From NCBI GenBank assembly GCA_011390385.1, contig JAABSN010000159.1, forward strand, positions 1 to 7,892: a stretch of DNA of 7,892 nt. Reading direction: 5' to 3'. The notes below the pieces were generated by a model that had not been told where the DNA came from, did no database searches, and saw only the letters and a program-made list of their open reading frames with translations. Source of the stretch: Thioalkalivibrio nitratireducens. Its GTDB lineage: Bacteria > Pseudomonadota > Gammaproteobacteria > Ectothiorhodospirales > Ectothiorhodospiraceae. How positions within the stretch are numbered: position 1 is the stretch's first letter; each line of letters opens with the position of its first letter. Positions 6,678 to 7,892 of the stretch are shown piece after piece. Made by a program: the position numbers and the translations under genes.

Positions 6678-7892
6678 ATGGCTACGAAAAAACCTGCTCG
6701 ATCGTCGCGAGCGAAAAACAAAGGTGACCAGTCCAACACGACAGTGCAAGGCGGTGACGGGGTGCTCAGAAGCAACGACATCGTCGCGGAGCAGGGCAGC
6801 GCGAGCGACGACTTCGTCGCGGAGATGCCTTACAACAGCAACAAGGAGCGCGAGTACGGTCACGACAACGCGTTGGCGCCTCCGACCGGAGAGACAGTCG
6901 AGCCGGAATCCAGCGCGTTGACCGCGAGCACCGCAACGGAAGCAAGCGGGAACGAGAAAACCGGCGGCGCAGCGCCCCTCGGAACGAACGCGACCGTCGC
7001 TTCGCTGGACCGGGTCAGAGTCGATGCGAGCGAACAGCCGTTGACGACCAATCAAGGTGTTCGGATCGCCGATAATCAGAACACGTTGAAAGCGGGATTG
7101 CGTGGGCCATCGTTGCTCGAAGACTTCATTCTGCGGGAAAAGATCACGCATTTTGATCACGAACGCATCCCGGAGCGAATCGTCCATGCGCGCGGCTCAG
7201 GCGCGCACGGGTATTTCGAGGCCTACGACGCGCTGACCCAATACACGCGCGCCGCGCCGTTCGCAGAGAAGGGCAAGATCACGCCCGTGTTTGTGCGCTT
7301 TTCCACGGTGGCCGGCGAACGCGGGTCGAAGGACACCGCACGCGATGCGCGCGGCTTCGCGGTGAAGTTCTATACCGAAGAAGGCAACTGGGATCTGGTT
7401 GGAAATAACATACCGGTGTTCTTCATTCAGGACGCGATGAAGTTTCCCGACCTGGTCCACGCCGTCAAGCCGGAGCCGCATCACGGCATGCCGCAGGCGG
7501 CATCCGCGCATGACACGTTCTGGGACTTTGTCTCATTGATGCCGGAGTCGACTCACATGCTGATGTGGGTGATGTCGGATCGCGGAATCCCGCGCAGCTA
7601 TCGGATGATGCAGGGCTTTGGCGTGCACACGTTTCGCCTGGTCAACGAGCAGGGCCAATCGGTGTTCTGCAAGTTCCATTGGAAACCGCTCCAGGGAACG
7701 CATTCACTCTTCTGGGACGAAGCCGTGAAAATATCGGGCGCGGATCCCGATTTTCATCGGCGGGATTTGTGGGAAGCCATCGAGTCGGGAGAGTTCCCGG
7801 AATGGGAGCTGGGGCTGCAGATTTTCACCGAGGAGCAGGCCGAAGGTTTCAGCTTCGACGTGCTCGACTCGACCAAGATCGTGCCTGAGGAG
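6678..7892 (+). CDS. katE: Catalase HPII (large-subunit heme catalase), partial (C-terminus beyond right edge)
   Basis: 405 codons from the ATG at 6678 to the right edge without a stop. The enzyme breaks hydrogen peroxide down to water and oxygen using heme. From residue 122 ([16 protein letters not shown]) the sequence tracks E. coli KatE closely: [43 protein letters not shown] and LVGNN. The distal catalytic His170 and Asn243 match E. coli His128 and Asn201 with no gap between them, and the Arg three residues before the His is kept. The proximal heme Tyr (Tyr415 in E. coli) and the C-terminal flavodoxin-like domain would lie past the edge. Residues 1-121 form a low-complexity tail, Lys/Arg-rich at first then Ala/Ser/Thr/Glu-rich, about 42 residues longer than in E. 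coli. A GGAG ribosome site sits 7 nt upstream of the ATG. In E. coli katE depends on RpoS; regulation here is not visible. Confidence 0.96.
   Translation, partial: MATKKPARSSRAKNKGDQSNTTVQGGDGVLRSNDIVAEQGSASDDFVAEMPYNSNKEREYGHDNALAPPTGETVEPESSALTASTATEASGNEKTGGAAPLGTNATVASLDRVRVDASEQPLTTNQGVRIADNQNTLKAGLRGPSLLEDFILREKITHFDHERIPERIVHARGSGAHGYFEAYDALTQYTRAAPFAEKGKITPVFVRFSTVAGERGSKDTARDARGFAVKFYTEEGNWDLVGNNIPVFFIQDAMKFPDLVHAVKPEPHHGMPQAASAHDTFWDFVSLMPESTHMLMWVMSDRGIPRSYRMMQGFGVHTFRLVNEQGQSVFCKFHWKPLQGTHSLFWDEAVKISGADPDFHRRDLWEAIESGEFPEWELGLQIFTEEQAEGFSFDVLDSTKIVPEE

Noticed and set aside
6434..6727. 97-codon + strand frame upstream of katE
   Set aside because: It overlaps the katE start out of frame, has no good ribosome site or domain, and the katE start is well supported.

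Overview
The window is GC-rich, densely coding DNA with good Shine-Dalgarno sites and protein families typical of Proteobacteria. These include a multi-PAS hybrid histidine kinase, a multi-TM MscS channel, a cardiolipin-synthase-type phospholipase D protein and an HPII-type catalase. I would place it in a beta- or gammaproteobacterium from an environmental source, but the sequence alone does not fix a genus. There is no sign of phage, transposase, CRISPR, tRNA or rRNA.

Layout from left to right. (1) Positions 1-692, minus strand: the first 230 codons of a secreted protein with a signal peptide, a Pro/Glu-rich linker and what looks like the start of a PRC-barrel; it runs off the left edge. (2) Positions 693-1055: a 363-bp divergent intergenic region holding an 11-bp direct repeat pair, a perfect 13-bp tandem duplication and two small inverted repeats. 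(3) Positions 1056-3116, plus: a 686-residue hybrid sensor kinase (coiled coil, PAS, PAS, HisKA, HATPase_c, REC). (4) Positions 3269-5011, plus: a 580-residue MscS-family channel with a signal peptide and a large periplasmic domain. (5) Positions 5012-5103: a convergent gap with one hairpin. (6) Positions 5104-6369, minus: a 421-residue membrane-anchored PLD/cardiolipin synthase-like enzyme. (7) Positions 6370-6677: a 308-bp divergent intergenic region. (8) Positions 6678-7892, plus: the first 405 codons of a KatE/HPII catalase, running off the right edge.

Taken together the genes read as an envelope and oxidative stress cluster: a sensor with no DNA-binding output, an osmotic-release channel, an anionic-phospholipid enzyme, a heme catalase and an exported PRC-barrel protein. 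Joint regulation is inferred from proximity only. Two of the five genes, the PRC-barrel protein and the catalase, run off the window edges and are easy to miss if only ORFs complete within the window are considered. I do not see a clearly undescribed system here. The most notable points are the exported PRC-barrel-like protein with an apparent insertion inside the barrel, the repeat-bearing control region it shares with the kinase, and the unusually long N-terminal tail of the catalase.
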